In this document: piece by piece, positions 1-10,890 of the stretch
How the letters are laid out: each line of letters begins with the position of its first letter
How positions within the stretch are numbered: the stretch's first letter is position 1
Origin: Neoceratodus forsteri
Lineage: Eukaryota > Chordata > Ceratodontiformes > Ceratodontidae
Assembly (NCBI GenBank): GCA_016271365.2
Contig: JADMNL010000023.1
Span: forward strand, 604,658,501-604,722,500
DNA length: 64,000 nucleotides
Direction of reading: 5' to 3'
The notes under the pieces: generated by a model
What the model saw: the letters and a program-made list of their open reading frames with translations, nothing else
Databases searched by the model: none
What the model was told of the DNA's origin: nothing
Position numbers and translations under genes: made by a program

Positions 1-1680
1 TCATTCTGTTTCTCCTGCCACTGCAGGCTACCCTTGTACTGAGCTCCTGCCTCTCTTGGTGGCTTGTTCGGCCCACAAAGAAATCTGCAGCAGTCCCCAC
101 AGGTCTGTTGAGCCTGCTAACTCCCCCTCTCACTCACTTGTTCCGTTTCTGCGGCGCTGCAGGCTGGCCTTTTGTACTGGACTCCTGCCTCTGTTGGCGC
201 TTTTTCTGCCCACAAAATCTGCAGCAGTCCTGACAAAGCTCCGTTGAGCTAGCTCACTCCCCTTCTCTCACTCGCTCATTCCGTTTCTGCCGCCGCAGCA
301 GGCTGCCCTTTTCTATTGGGCTCCTGCCTGCATTGCCGCCTTCTTCTGCCCACAAAGAAATTTGCAGCAATTACAATACAGCTCCGTTGAGCTTGCTCAC
401 TCCCCCTCTCTCACTCACTCATTCTGGTTTTCCTGCCACTGCAGGCTGCCACTTTGTACTGGGCCCTTGTGTGCATTGATGCCTTTTTCTGCCATCAAAC
501 AAATCTGCAGCAGTCCCAACAGAGCAATGTTGAGCTCACTCACTCCCCCTCCCTCACTCGCTCATTCTGTGTCTCCTGCCACTGCAGGCTGCCCTTTTGT
601 ACTGGGCCTGCCTGCATTGGCACCTTTATCTGCCCCGGAAAAAATCCACAGCTGTCCTGACAGAGCTCCGGTGAGGTCTCTCACTCCCCCTGTGTCACTC
701 ACTCATTCTGTTTCTCCTGGTGCTGCAGGCTGGCCTTTTGTACTGGGCTCCTGCCTCTGTTGGTGCCTTTTTCTGCCCACAAAGAAATTTGCAGCAGTCC
801 TGACAAAGTTCTGCTGAGCTCGATCACTCCCCTTCTCTCACTTGCTCATTCCATTTCTGACAGCGCTGCAGGCTGCCCTTTTCTATTGGGCTCCTGCCTG
901 CATTGCTGCCTTCTTCTGCCCACAATGAAATTTGCAGCAATTACAATACAGCCCTGTTGAGCATGCTCACTCCCCCTCTCTCACTCGCTCATTCTGGTTT
1001 TCCTGCCATTTTGTACTGGGCCCCTGCATGCATTGCTGCCTTTTTCTGACCACAAACAAATCTGCGGCAGTCCCAACAGAGCTTAGTTAAGCTTACTCAC
1101 TCATCCTCCCTCACTCGCTCATTCTGTGTCTCCTGCCGCTGCAGGCTGCCCTTTTGTACTGGGCTCCTGCCTGTGTTGCTGCCTTTTTCTGCCCACAAAG
1201 AAATCCGCAGCAGACACAATAGAGCTCCATTGAGGTCGCTCACTACTGCTCTGTCACTTGCTCATTCTGTTTCTCTTGGTGCTGCAGGCTGCACTTTTGT
1301 ATTGGGCTCCTGGCTGCATTGGCACCTTTGTCCACAAAGAAATCTGCAGCTGTCCTGACAGCTCCGCTGAGGTCACTCAGTCTCTCTCTCTCTCTCATGC
1401 ACTCATTCTGTTTGTCCTGGCACTGCAAGCTGCCCTTTTGTATGGGGCTCTTGCCTGCATTGCACCTTTTTTCTGCCCACAAAGACATCCAGCAGTAGTC
1501 CTGATAGAGCTCTGTTGAGCTAACTCAGTCCCCCTGTCTCACTCTCTCATACTGTTTCTCCCACCGCTGCAGGCTGCCCTTTTGTATTAGGCCCCTGCCT
1601 GCATTGACTCCTTTTTCTGCCCACAAAGAAATCTACAGCAGTCCTGACAGCGCTCCGCTGACTTCGCTCACTCCCTCTGC
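1..1680. repeat. Tandem array of a ~141 bp unit (about 12 copies)
   Basis: Each unit carries, in order, a CT-rich block (ctcactccccctctctcact), a ctgcaggct core, a tttgtactgggctcctgcc block, tttttctgcccacaaa and a gcagcagtcctgacagagct block. The ctgcaggct cores lie near 21, 157, 296, 439, 582, 723, 866, (deleted at ~1005), 1139, 1282, 1422 and 1567, so the period is 136-145 bp, mostly 141-143. Units differ by about 10-20% plus small indels, as in an old satellite or minisatellite. Open frames across the array, such as 362-817, simply repeat the unit and are not genes. The array runs off the left edge. A (TC)8 tract lies at 1381-1396. Confidence 0.93.
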
Positions 1681-2125
1681 ACCGGAAGACATATGAAGAT
1701 AGACTAAAGGAGATTAATATGTATAGCCTCGAGGAAAGGAGGGAGGGGGAGACATGATAGAAACTTTCAAGTACCTCAAGGGAATCAACAAAGTCCAAGA
1801 GGGTAGCATCTTTCAAAAAAAGAGGTGTGCAAGAACAAGGGGGCACAATTTGAAGATAAAGGGGGCAGCTCAGGGGTAATGTAATGGTAAGTATTTTTCA
1901 CAGAGAGGGTTGTGGATGCATTGGAACGGCCTTCCAGAGGAGGTTGTAGAGTCAAAAACAGTGGTTGAATTCAAGCATGCATGGGACAGCCATAAGGCAA
2001 TTCTAGGGGGTTGGGGTAGGAAGAAGTAGGCTGCTGGTTAACTAGGATCTGCAGCTTATCCATTAGGTAGGGAAATGGGCAGTCTGGGAGGGGCACGGGG
2101 TCCTTATCTGCCATCAAATTCTATG
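1681..2125 (+). mobile_element. CR1-like LINE 3' end, copy 1
   Basis: The translated remnant reads like the C-terminus of a CR1-type ORF2 (LEERRE...GDMIETFKYLKG...), followed by a short 3' UTR and the tail aattctatgtttc, which resembles the octamer-type tail of CR1 elements. The same 370-440 bp sequence recurs at 6443-6812 and 46199-46833, which defines the family inside this window. The copy is truncated at its 5' end and carries frameshifts. It sits inside the ~141 bp array, with one more array unit on its far side, so it inserted after the array formed. Confidence 0.85.
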
Positions 2126-2292
2126 TTTCCCCTCCCTCAGTCGCTCTCTCGTTCTGTTTCTCCCAGTGCTGCAGGCCGCCGTTTTGTACTGGCCTCTTGC
2201 ATTGGGGCCTTTTTCTGCCCACAAACAAATCTGCAGCAGTCCCAACAGAGCTCAGTTGAGCTCGATCACTCCCCCCCCCCTTGCACTCGCTC
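2126..2292. repeat. Last unit of the ~141 bp array
   Basis: This stretch carries the same cores as the array at 1-1680 (ctgcaggc at ~2169, tttttctgcccacaaa at ~2210, gcagcagtcccaacagagct after it). A run of ten C residues lies near 2271-2280. It is separated from the rest of the array only by the CR1-like insertion. Confidence 0.88.
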
Positions 2293-3620
2293 AATCTTAA
2301 TCTATCCCAAACACTGAGTTTCCACAGCAACTGTGCAATTCTCTGGCAGGAGTGCAAAAACATATTTTAGGCAGGATGTGGAAAATGACAGTTGTACTGT
2401 TTATAAGGAGGTGTGAAAAAATGTGGTGTGAAAATATTACAAATTTGTGAAGTTACAGGGGTGCATGGAAACAGTTCAATGCATGCTTGTAACACAGTCA
2501 TGTTATGGAGTTTCGTCACCAAATTTTCAACATAGGGATTTCAGGACCTCTGCTCATGAACACTGTCACTGTCATTGTCTTAATGTGTTCTGAACACGGA
2601 TTTCCCACAGCGACCACGTTATTCTGTGCTGGAACTGTGAAAACACATTTTGGTCAGGTTGTGAAAAATGACAGCTGTACTGCTCATAAGGAGGTGTGAA
2701 AAAATGTCACTTTTGAAAATCTGTCATGACAATATTACAAAGCTGTGAAGTTACAAGGGTTCGAGGAAAGTGGGCAATGCACACTTGTAACACAGTCATT
2801 TGATGGGCTATCATCACCAAATGTTCAACACAGGCATTTTAGGACCTCTGCTCATGAACAGTATCACTGTCATTTTCTTAATCTGTCCCAAACAGAGATT
2901 TCACACAGCGACCGCCGTATTCTGCGCCGGAAGCGCAAAAACACATTTCGGCCAGGATGGGAAAAATGACAGCTGTACTGTTCATTAGTAGGATGGGAAA
3001 AATGGTAATGTTGAAACTCTGGAGTGAAAATATTACAAATTTTCGAATTTACGAGCGTGCGTACAAACTGTGAAACACACGCTCGTAACTCAGTCATTTT
3101 ATGGAGTATCGTTACCAAATTTTCAACATAGGCATTTTAGGACATCTACTCATGAATAGTGTCACTGTCATTTTCTTAATCTGTCCTGAACATGGATTTC
3201 CCACAGCAACTGTGCTATTCTGCGCTGGAACTGCGAAAACACATTTTGGCCAGGGTATGAACAATGACAGCTGTACTGTTCATAAGGAGGTGTGAAAAAA
3301 TGTCAGTGTTGAAAATCTGGCCTGAAAATATTGCAAATTTGTGAATTTACGAGCGTGCGTAGCAACTGTGGACTGCACGCTCGAAAAACAGTCATTATTT
3401 GGAATTTTTCCACCAAATTTGTAACATAGACTTTTTGAGAGTCCACCTCATGAACAGTGGCACTGTCATTTAGTTAATTGGCACTGTAAGGTGATTCCAC
3501 ACAGTGACCATGAAATCACCTTTCAAGGCTGATTAATGCCATGACAGTTCGAGAATTCATGAGGAGGGTCCCAAAATCCTCACGTTGAAAATTTGGTGCC
3601 AAATTCAAAAATGGCTGAGA
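2293..3620. repeat. Tandem array of a 298 bp unit (about 4.4 copies)
   Basis: Unit boundaries marked by ttaat plus a tctgtcc-like word fall at 2297, 2580, 2878, 3176 and 3474, giving a period of 298 bp (283 in the first unit). Shared blocks include cccacagcgaccac, aaaaacacattttggccagg, gacagctgtactgttcataagg, tgaaaatattacaaattt, tttcaacataggcattttagg and catgaacagtgtcactgtca. The fifth unit is partial and diverged and fades near 3620. Units 3 and 4 contain a small inverted pair, tacgagcgtgcgt ... acacgctcg, separated by ~15 nt. No protein-like content was found. Confidence 0.93.
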
Positions 3621-3959
3621 TGTGCATTAAAGTTGAAAAAATCCTATTTCTACCATTATACAGCTTATCAGCATTTCCCACATTCAGGGTCAGCTTTGAC
3701 GAGTGCAGACGTGTTCCAGGTCCACTGAAGATTGTCGCCCAGACTCTGGAGGTAGGTGCATGGCTTGGGGTGTGGGGAGGCAGGCACTGAGGTGGGCATG
3801 GGTTCTGAGTGGGGAGCTAGTAGAGCACTAAGGGACAGTTTCCTTTTTACAGGGAAATAAAATGTTGTTCGGGAACGGTTTTAACTTTATTGGGGCATGT
3901 GGCACGCTGGGGTGGGCTCCCAGCATGTCACTGGAGGCTATCTTTTTTGGGAGGCAGCA
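3621..3959. other. Unassigned spacer
   Basis: No gene, repeat family or RNA recognised between the 298 bp array and the ~58 bp array. Confidence 0.5.
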
Positions 3960-4165
3960 GTAGCCGATGGGGGATTGGGTACCCCCATTGGCACACAACA
4001 AGAATGGGATTATCATTGTGCTGACGGGGAATGGGCACCCCATCTGCAGACAATAAAAGCAGGAAGGGGGGTTTACCAAATGCCAATGGGGAGTGGGCTC
4101 CACCATTGGCAACAGAAACACAGGGGCACTGAAGCTGATGGGGATTGGGGCCCCTTTTGGCAAGT
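3960..4165. repeat. Short tandem array, ~58 bp period (3-4 copies)
   Basis: The motif gatgggga(t/g)tgggnnccccattggca recurs starting near 3966, 4023, 4084 and 4136, each followed by an A-rich spacer (acaacaagaatggg, acaataaaagcagg, acagaaacacagg). Copies are strongly diverged. Frames on both strands stay open across it because the period is near a multiple of three; I do not regard them as genes. Confidence 0.7.
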
Positions 4166-4194
4166 AAACATGATGGGGGGGTTATTATTGTTGA

Positions 4195-4223
4195 GAACAC
4201 GGCAGCAAACTGCTGCCGTGTTC
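4195..4223. repeat. Perfect 13 bp inverted repeat with 3 nt loop
   Basis: gaacacggcagca (4195-4207), aac, tgctgccgtgttc (4211-4223). The arms are exact reverse complements, and the flanks ttgttga / acaaacaa continue the symmetry imperfectly. Function unknown; it could be the end or fold-back core of a small element. Confidence 0.9.
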
Positions 4224-4519
4224 ACAAACAATATCAGTATGTGAAGATCCCACCCTGCAATGATGGATCTCTCCCTCATGGCAGCAGATGACTTACTCTG
4301 CAATGACAAGGCGGTCCCTGATTGCAGCAGCTGATTTGTCTCAATTTCGTGGCAAGGTTCCAAACTACTGTTACCAGCAGCATGCCATGGCACTGGGGAA
4401 GCAGGACAAGCCTTTTGCAGGCTGTTGGGGCATTGGCCAAAACAGTGCCATAATTTCCATGTAATCTGCTTCTGAGCAAGTTGTCCTAATATGTTTCTTG
4501 TGCTGTGCACACATCAACA

Positions 4520-5912
4520 TAAAAAGTGACTGTTGCAGTGGTAGTATAGTGGTCCTTCCCTGTTCCCCAGAACTGATCATGATCCTTCAATTTAAAAATC
4601 CAAAAAGTACATTGTTCCTTGGTGGCAGTGGTTCTCACCCCCCACACTGTTCACCGATCACTGTCCTGATAGTTAAAAAATTATTCCCTGGTAGTCTAGT
4701 GGTCCCTCCCCCTCCCCGTTCTCTGATCAACATCCCAATAGTTGAAAAAATATTCCCTGGAGGTCTAATGTTCCCTTCCCCGATCTCTAATTGCATTGCC
4801 CATAGAATAATAAACATTCCCCTGGTAATCCAATGGCCCTTCTCCCCACCCCCATCTGCCAATCACCATCCCAGTGAGAATAACTCAATCCCTGGTAGTT
4901 TAGTGGTTCCCCACCCTATCCCCAATCCATCCCTGCCAGATGGTGACAAATTGCCCTGGTGGTCTAGTGGTCCCCACACATCCCTGAATGCACCCCTTAA
5001 AGGCACCATAGAGTTTCCTTGGTGTCTACTGGATCCCTGCACCCATTCTATGAGGGATTGAACCATCTCAAGATCTCATCCCAACCCCTTGGAGCCAGAC
5101 CAGCACAGCTCTCTCTCACTTCCATGGCTAGCCACCAACTGAGTTCTCAGTGAGTGCATACTGTATACAGTACATGCTCATTGACAGTGACTGACAGCTC
5201 ACAGTGAGCTGTCAGTCATTGAGTGCATACTGTGTACAATATGTGCTCATTGAGAGCTCAGTCAGCAGCAAATCATTGAGATGAGAGGAGGTCTGTGCTG
5301 GTCACTCACCAGGGGTCAGGTTTGGGGAAGTGGGGAATTAGCTAAATCCCTCAGAGGTTGGGTGGGTGGGTTGGTGGGTGGTCCACTAGACACCAGGGAA
5401 AACTATACAGTGCCCTATATCAGCAGATGGAGGTTGGGTGGGAGACTGCTAGACCACAATGGTAATTTGTCACCATCTGGCAGGAAGGGATCAGGGATCG
5501 GGTGGGAGGACCTCTAGACTACCAGTGGACTTTGGTTATTCACAATGGGACAGTGATTGTTGAATGGGAGTGGGGAAGGACCACTGACTAACAGGGGATG
5601 TCTATTGTTCTATGGGCACAGCAATTAGAGATCGGGGATGGAGAGGGACCACTAGACTGCTAGGCATAATTGTTTTACTATTGGGACAGTGATCAGAGAA
5701 TGGAGAGGGGCAGGACCACTAGACTACCAGGGAATTTTTTTAAACTATTGGGATGGTGACCAGTGAATGGGGTAGGGGGCAGGAACCACTGCCACAAGGG
5801 AACAATGTACTCTTTGTATTTTTTTAAACTAAGGGACAGCGATCAGTTCTGGGGGATAGGGAGGGCCCACTATGCCACCACTGCAACTGTCACTTTTTTA
5901 ATACAGGTATAG
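4520..5912. mobile_element. Long inverted repeat (palindromic element), ~1.4 kb
   Basis: The left arm (4520 to ~5190) reads, with roughly 80% identity by eye, as the reverse complement of the right arm (~5215 to 5912). For example aaagtgactgttgcagtggt at ~4522 mirrors accactgcaactgtcacttt at ~5878. Each arm is itself a chain of ~75 bp units built around ccctggtagtctagtggtcc (or its complement accactagactaccagg). The centre is a near-perfect hairpin, gactgacagctcac-a-gtgagctgtcagtc (5189-5217), flanked by a direct pair tgagtgcatactgt. No coding content was found. It looks like a non-autonomous fold-back DNA element; a related one is at 60418-61382. Confidence 0.82.
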
Positions 5913-6442
5913 CAACTGGCTCTCAAGGGTGGGGGGACCACTAGACCACCAGGAACATTTGGTTTGTCTACATAGGAGAATGGCAGTCCACACTGGGGCT
6001 CAAAACTCCCTTACAGCCCATGTAAATGGGCCCATAACAGGCATGAAATGGTCAGATGCTGCCTTGCATGCCCATGGGATCATTTGCATGGCTGCTTTTG
6101 TGAATAACAAATAGCATACTGACACTATTCATTTTGGGGCCATTTAAAGGACTGCAGGTCAGGGCAGCACTAGTGCAGTTAGAAGTAGCAGTAATTGGGT
6201 TACTGTTGCCTCTTCCTAGCCCTATTCACAGTAGGATAATGCCCCACATTATCCATCAGTGAATTGCATTTTTTTGCCACCTGGGCAATTGTAAAGAGCA
6301 ATGCAAACTTTTGCCCTGCACTTTGCAATTATTTGTAAATCTAGCCCATGATCCTCTTACAAAGGGAAAGTTAATGCACTTGCTTGGTGAACTAATGGAA
6401 ACATAGGAAGGGGTTAATAAACAGTAGCTTCAGTGTGTTGGC
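5913..6442. other. Unassigned spacer
   Basis: There is one more ccactagaccaccagg unit near 5938, then no recognisable gene or family. The word tgtaaatctagccc at ~6336 resembles a transposon terminus, but no partner end was found. Confidence 0.4.
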
Positions 6443-6812
6443 TTTGTACCTCAAGGGAATCAACAAAGTCCAAGAAGGTAGCATCTTTCAGAAAAAGAGG
6501 TGTGCAAGAGCAAAGGGGCACAATTTGAAGATGGGGGGGTGGCTCAGAGGTAATGTAAGGAAGTATTTTTTCACAGAGAGGGTTGTGGATGCATGAACAG
6601 CCTTCTGGAGGAGGTTGTGAGTCAAAACAGTGGCTGAATTCAAGCATGCATGGGACAGTCATAAGGCAATTCTAAGGGGTGGGGGTTGAAAGAAGTAGGC
6701 TGCTGGTTAACTAGGATCTGCAGCTTATCCATTAGGTAGGGAAATGGGCAGACTGGGTGGGCCAAGCAGTCCTTGTCTGCCATCAAATTCTATGTTTCTA
6801 TGTCTATAAATA
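6443..6812 (+). mobile_element. CR1-like LINE 3' end, copy 2
   Basis: This aligns throughout with 1760-2125: tacctcaagggaatcaacaa, agaggtgtgcaagagcaa, gagggttgtggatgcatg, aagtaggctgctggttaact, ttatccattaggtaggga. It ends with caaattctatgtttctatgt, an octamer-like tail. It encodes only the last ~100 residues of an ORF2 and is frameshifted. Confidence 0.88.
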
Positions 6813-7382
6813 AATCAAAGGGGCTAAGTGGGATTAAGAGAGGGTAAGAAGATGTCTAGAGGAGTGGGTTGGGAGGACTGGTAGAGGGAGGAAGATTCTG
6901 GGTGTTTAAAGGACTCCTGCAAAAATCCTATCTGGGGTATGATAGTGAAATGATCTCTGCCCAGTGAGCAACTTTAATGGAACTAGTGAAGTACACGGGT
7001 TGCAGTCCCTACATCTAAGTAGGAGTATAAGGCATTTATTAGAGGAGGATGTAGACAGCTGAGGAGGACACTGAAGATGGGGGCCTACATAGAATAAGCA
7101 CTCGTGGTGCAGTTATCTTCAAGGAGGTCCTTGGGATACAGCAGTGTTTAAATAGAAGGTTTTCTTCACTCACTGTGCAGCTGGCTGTGGTAAAGGCTGA
7201 AATTTGCCATCTCTGAAGCTAATAACTGCATTCACTTCTGTAGGCAGCAACTACTCCTCTTTCCCTGCAGACACTTAAGGTCTTAACTGAGTTTGGTGGT
7301 CTGCAGTTGACAAGTGGATGGGGGAAGAAGTACTCATGTGAGTGGGGGTCCCTGAGGTGGTAAAAGCCAACACTCTTTTGAG
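6813..7382. other. Unassigned spacer
   Basis: No gene or repeat family recognised. Confidence 0.5.
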
Positions 7383-7465
7383 TCAGTATAGCATAGTTGT
7401 TAAAAGTTCTGAGCTGCAAACTAGAGAACTGGATTTGAATGATGATGGTCACTGGTTCAAGGGGG
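7383..7465 (+). mobile_element. CORE-SINE (MIR-like) fragment, tRNA-derived head
   Basis: agtatagcatagttgttaaa, gagctgcaaactagagaact and ggatttgaat match, on the plus strand, the head region seen on the minus strand at 26955-27146 and 53489-53710. These correspond to pol III A-box-like and B-box-like segments of a tRNA-derived head. The 3' part is missing. Confidence 0.7.
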
Positions 7466-9300
7466 GTGGAGCAGCAAGATGGTGGGACTGCTGTTCCACT
7501 CCCTGCTGCTCTGAACATGAAGTGGCATTTTTAGGTTTTTACTGCTGAAACTTATCATTTTTATTTCATTTTAAGTTGATAAATTAAATTTGCATTGATT
7601 TTGGCCCCTTTCGACAATGTGGCATTGTTTTTGGCTCTCTGGTATTCCCTTTCAGAAAGCTGCTATGGTTAAACAGAAGTAGCTTGCCATGATTCATTTT
7701 AGAACTTGGTGGTAGTGGCATTTCTGGTTGCCCAAATGTTCCAGTCCAGAATGTGGTTCATGAGAATGAGTTTATTATGAAGAAGAAGGACATACTGGAA
7801 AAGCGAGTATGTGCTGACCTGCTGTATTCCTTCATACAACAGGTATGCTGTTGTTGCTTGGTGAGAGGAGGGTTTTCTGTTTTGAACTAAGCCAAAGGTA
7901 GAGTGAACACTTAGAAGTGAAAATGTCTTTTGTTTCTTTAGATTCCTGCTGGCCTGGTGAACTGTGTTGTGAAATAGTTACTGGTCTGAGGAGACGGCAG
8001 CTGAACGAGTGTTTAAGGTGACCTGAATTTTGTGTGGAAACTAGCAAATTTGGTAGAAAAGAGCTGGAGATGATGGTGTCCATCAGTTTTACATGAGGGT
8101 GTAAAAGTCAATAAGTTTAATGAGGTGGTGTATGATCCCCAGTTTACAGGAGGAGAGTTTCTTTGGCACCCTGAACATTGCTGGTAGTTATTTGTCCTGA
8201 TATTATCAGAGATGCTGATGCAGTGATGGTGGAAAATGACCCTAAGAGATGCCTTTCTTTAAAAGGTATTGTGCCTGATATTAACAAGTTTTGGGACCAA
8301 ATACCTGGATTAAGTACTAATTGAGAAGAAATCTGAGTTTGGTTACCATGAAATGTATCAGGTAATTTCCACTCAGAACTCTGTTACAGAGTCTGAATTA
8401 CTGTTTTTCCTTCATGTTTGTATTACTGGGCCTCCCCCAAAGTGATGCACTTTTTAAAGTCATGGGGAGGTATTATGTGATTGAACAGAGTTGGTTGATT
8501 GTAATGGAATTACTCTTTCAGAAATAGGTGAAGGATGGAAGTGGGCAATTTCCCAGAGACACTGTGCTTTTGACCTCACTTGATAAACCTTTTTAGCCAG
8601 ACAACCATAATAAAATTGTGGTGTCTGCTCTAACATTTATAGGAATAGAACTATTGTCACATGGTCTTATTTCTATAACAGGTGGAGCTCCATTAAGTCA
8701 TATTTTACTCCATAAGGATGCTGTATGAGTGACTTGTAAAAATGCCGCTTCTTTATCGATGTCGGATTTAAGCACTTATGTATTTTTATGTTCAACCACT
8801 TTGTGAAGTACTATATTATAGTGGAAGCCATGCATATGATTTCCAGTTTCATAGACATATATTGAACTTTAATGATTGTGTTGTTAGTAACTATGATTAT
8901 GATGTTAACTAAGCATTGAGGAGCAGACTTGTCACTCACTATATATTTTAAAATATGGCAGTGGGATCCTTTGAGCTTTAAATTGGGTAACTGTGCTCAT
9001 TTGCTACATGGAACATTATTGTGGGGTGTTTAGATGGTTAGCTCCGAATTTCAGGACTCCATATAGCTCTGGATATTTTCCTTTCAGACTTTGCTTAGAC
9101 TAAAATTTGAATATAAATATAAACATTTTGCACCTTGAGATTATGGAGCCAAACTTGAACTAAGGAATCTACATATATAAGTACTTTCATTAATTGCATT
9201 GGTGGACCTTGCCAGGTGGACTAGAGCCACTATGTAAAAATCTTTTAAAAATGTTTTATTTTTATTTCTAGTTCTGTTATTTAGATTTCTCATTTATTCT
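7466..9300. other. Unassigned AT-rich stretch, possibly 5' part of LINE-B
   Basis: A word of LINE 5'-end type (gcagcaagatggtggg) occurs at 7471. I could not recognise coding content across this stretch; frames are short and closed. It may be the degraded 5' part of the LINE whose reverse transcriptase begins at ~9301, but nothing in the sequence proves that. Confidence 0.35.
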
Positions 9301-10890
9301 ATGTACTTGTATGCATGCAATAATGTCCAAGGCAATGTTCAAAGGTACAGACACCTCAGGAACAAGTGTAAAAAGGCCATCAGGGCAGCAAAGAGTGACT
9401 TCTGCAAGTCCGCCCTACTAAGCTCTGCCAGTAATCCCAGGAGGTTCTGGAGAGATATTAAATCCCTTGTTAGCGGATCCTCCCATCCGGGGCTTACGGA
9501 CATGGTCATAAATGGAGTCTCCTGCAATAATCCCCATACTATTGCCAACTCCTAAATAATCACTTCTCTGACCTTCTGCCTTCATAACTCTCTTCTCACC
9601 TGATGAGGCTCTGTCCCACCCTCTTCCCTCCACTCTGCTGGAGGTCACCCTCTCGTCAAATGTTCCACCTCAGGGCTGTATCAGTTCAGTACTTGCAGAA
9701 ATGCCTAGCTGGCATCTCCCAGTACTCCAGTCCTGGCCTAGACAACCTGGAGCCTAAACTCCTGCTTGGTGCTGCACACATTGCCTCACCAGTAGCCTTT
9801 ATCTTCAACCTATCCCTTGGTCTGGGGACCATCCCAGACATCTGGAAAAGAGGCAAGGATTGTCCCTGTACTGAAGCAAGGAAATCCCAAACTACCTGAC
9901 AATTATCGACTGATTGCCATTCTCCCAACCCTAAGCAAGCTCCTTGAAAAGGTAGTGGCTGAGCAGCTTTCGGAATATATCCACTCTCATGAACTTCTGT
10001 CCCCAGCCCAGCACGGCTTTCATAAGGGACACAGCACCACCACAGCCTTAATCTCGGTTACATCAAGTATCCGGACAGCCATGGACCAGGGCAAACTCTC
10101 TGGTGCAATATTTATCGACCTGTCCAAAGCCTTTGACCTCGTTGACCACAAACTGCTTGGTGCACAGTTGTGGTCACTTGGCCTCTCCCCCCATGCCATG
10201 AAATGGCTAATGGGTTATCTACATGGCAGAAAGCAGCATACCTGCTTCAATAAAGTCATCTCCGAGCCCCTATCGGTGACCTCTGGAGTGTATAAAGGCT
10301 CGGTACTGGGTTCCCTCCTCTTCCATCTTCATCAATCAACTACCCATGGTTACTACCAGCTGTAGCGCCACTATGTATGTAGATGATCTGGTAATACAGT
10401 CTCACTCCCTGAATGACACTACCCTAAACCAGAACCTGAACGATGACTTTAACAGGGTATTGTCATGGGTTACTAGTCACAAGCTGGCCCTGAACCTGAA
10501 AAGACACAGGCTATGCTCTTTGGCTCAATGGCTAAAATCAAAGCCTCATCGGCCTGCTTACACGTCACCAGCGCAGATGGATCCTCACTACCCATAGTAA
10601 GCTCTATCAAATATCTGGTAGTAACACTTGACCCCCAACTTGACATGGGTAATCATATCCTTAACATCTGCAGGGCTGCAAACTGCAAACTGGGTCTGGC
10701 CTATAGGGCCAAGTATAACCTTACACCAGCAGCCAGGCTTGCCCTAGCGAAGGGTGTGCTCTTTCCTCCCTCAGCTATGGGCTGCACCTATTTGCTCGCT
10801 CTCCAAAGACACATCTCACCCGGTGGTACACTGCTTACAATAACATTTGTCATTTTGCCTTGGCTGCCTCTGACTCACCCACCATTGTGA
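9301..10890 (+). pseudogene. LINE-B ORF2 reverse transcriptase, broken
   Basis: Three or more frames carry one protein. 9301-9555 shows the pre-RT linker (YRHLRNKCKKAIRAAKSDF). 9603-9840 shows SPGLDNLEPKLLL and FNLSLGLGTIPDIWK, and 9850-10330 shows RT blocks RIVPVLKQGNPKLPDNYR, LLEKVVAEQLSEYI, GFHKGHSTTTALI and FIDLSKAFDLVDHKLL. 10370-10390 holds the catalytic block MYVDD (Tyr-Val-Asp-Asp), both aspartates present, and 10510-10790 holds thumb-like sequence (IKYLVVTLDPQLDM). Frameshifts fall near 9600, 9840, 10330 and 10510. The family makes LINE cDNA at the target site. Assignment to L2/CR1 rather than Rex1 is uncertain. Confidence 0.85.

Noticed and set aside
362..817. 151-codon open frame and its overlapping neighbours in the first 1.5 kb
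   Set aside because: The residues repeat with the ~141 bp unit (LAHSVSPGAAGCPFVLG-type phrases); this is a satellite read as protein, not a gene.
3897..4510. Open frames of 111-145 codons on both strands
   Set aside because: They cross the ~58 bp repeat and the hairpin, show no protein motif, and are open on both strands at once.
6206..6351. Possible Harbinger-type mini-element (tagccctattcaca ... tgtaaatctagccc)
   Set aside because: The two candidate ends are not mirrored correctly and no target duplication was found.
7383..7465. Possible tRNA gene
   Set aside because: The same sequence recurs as the head of CORE-SINE copies here, with mutated boxes and no acceptor stem.
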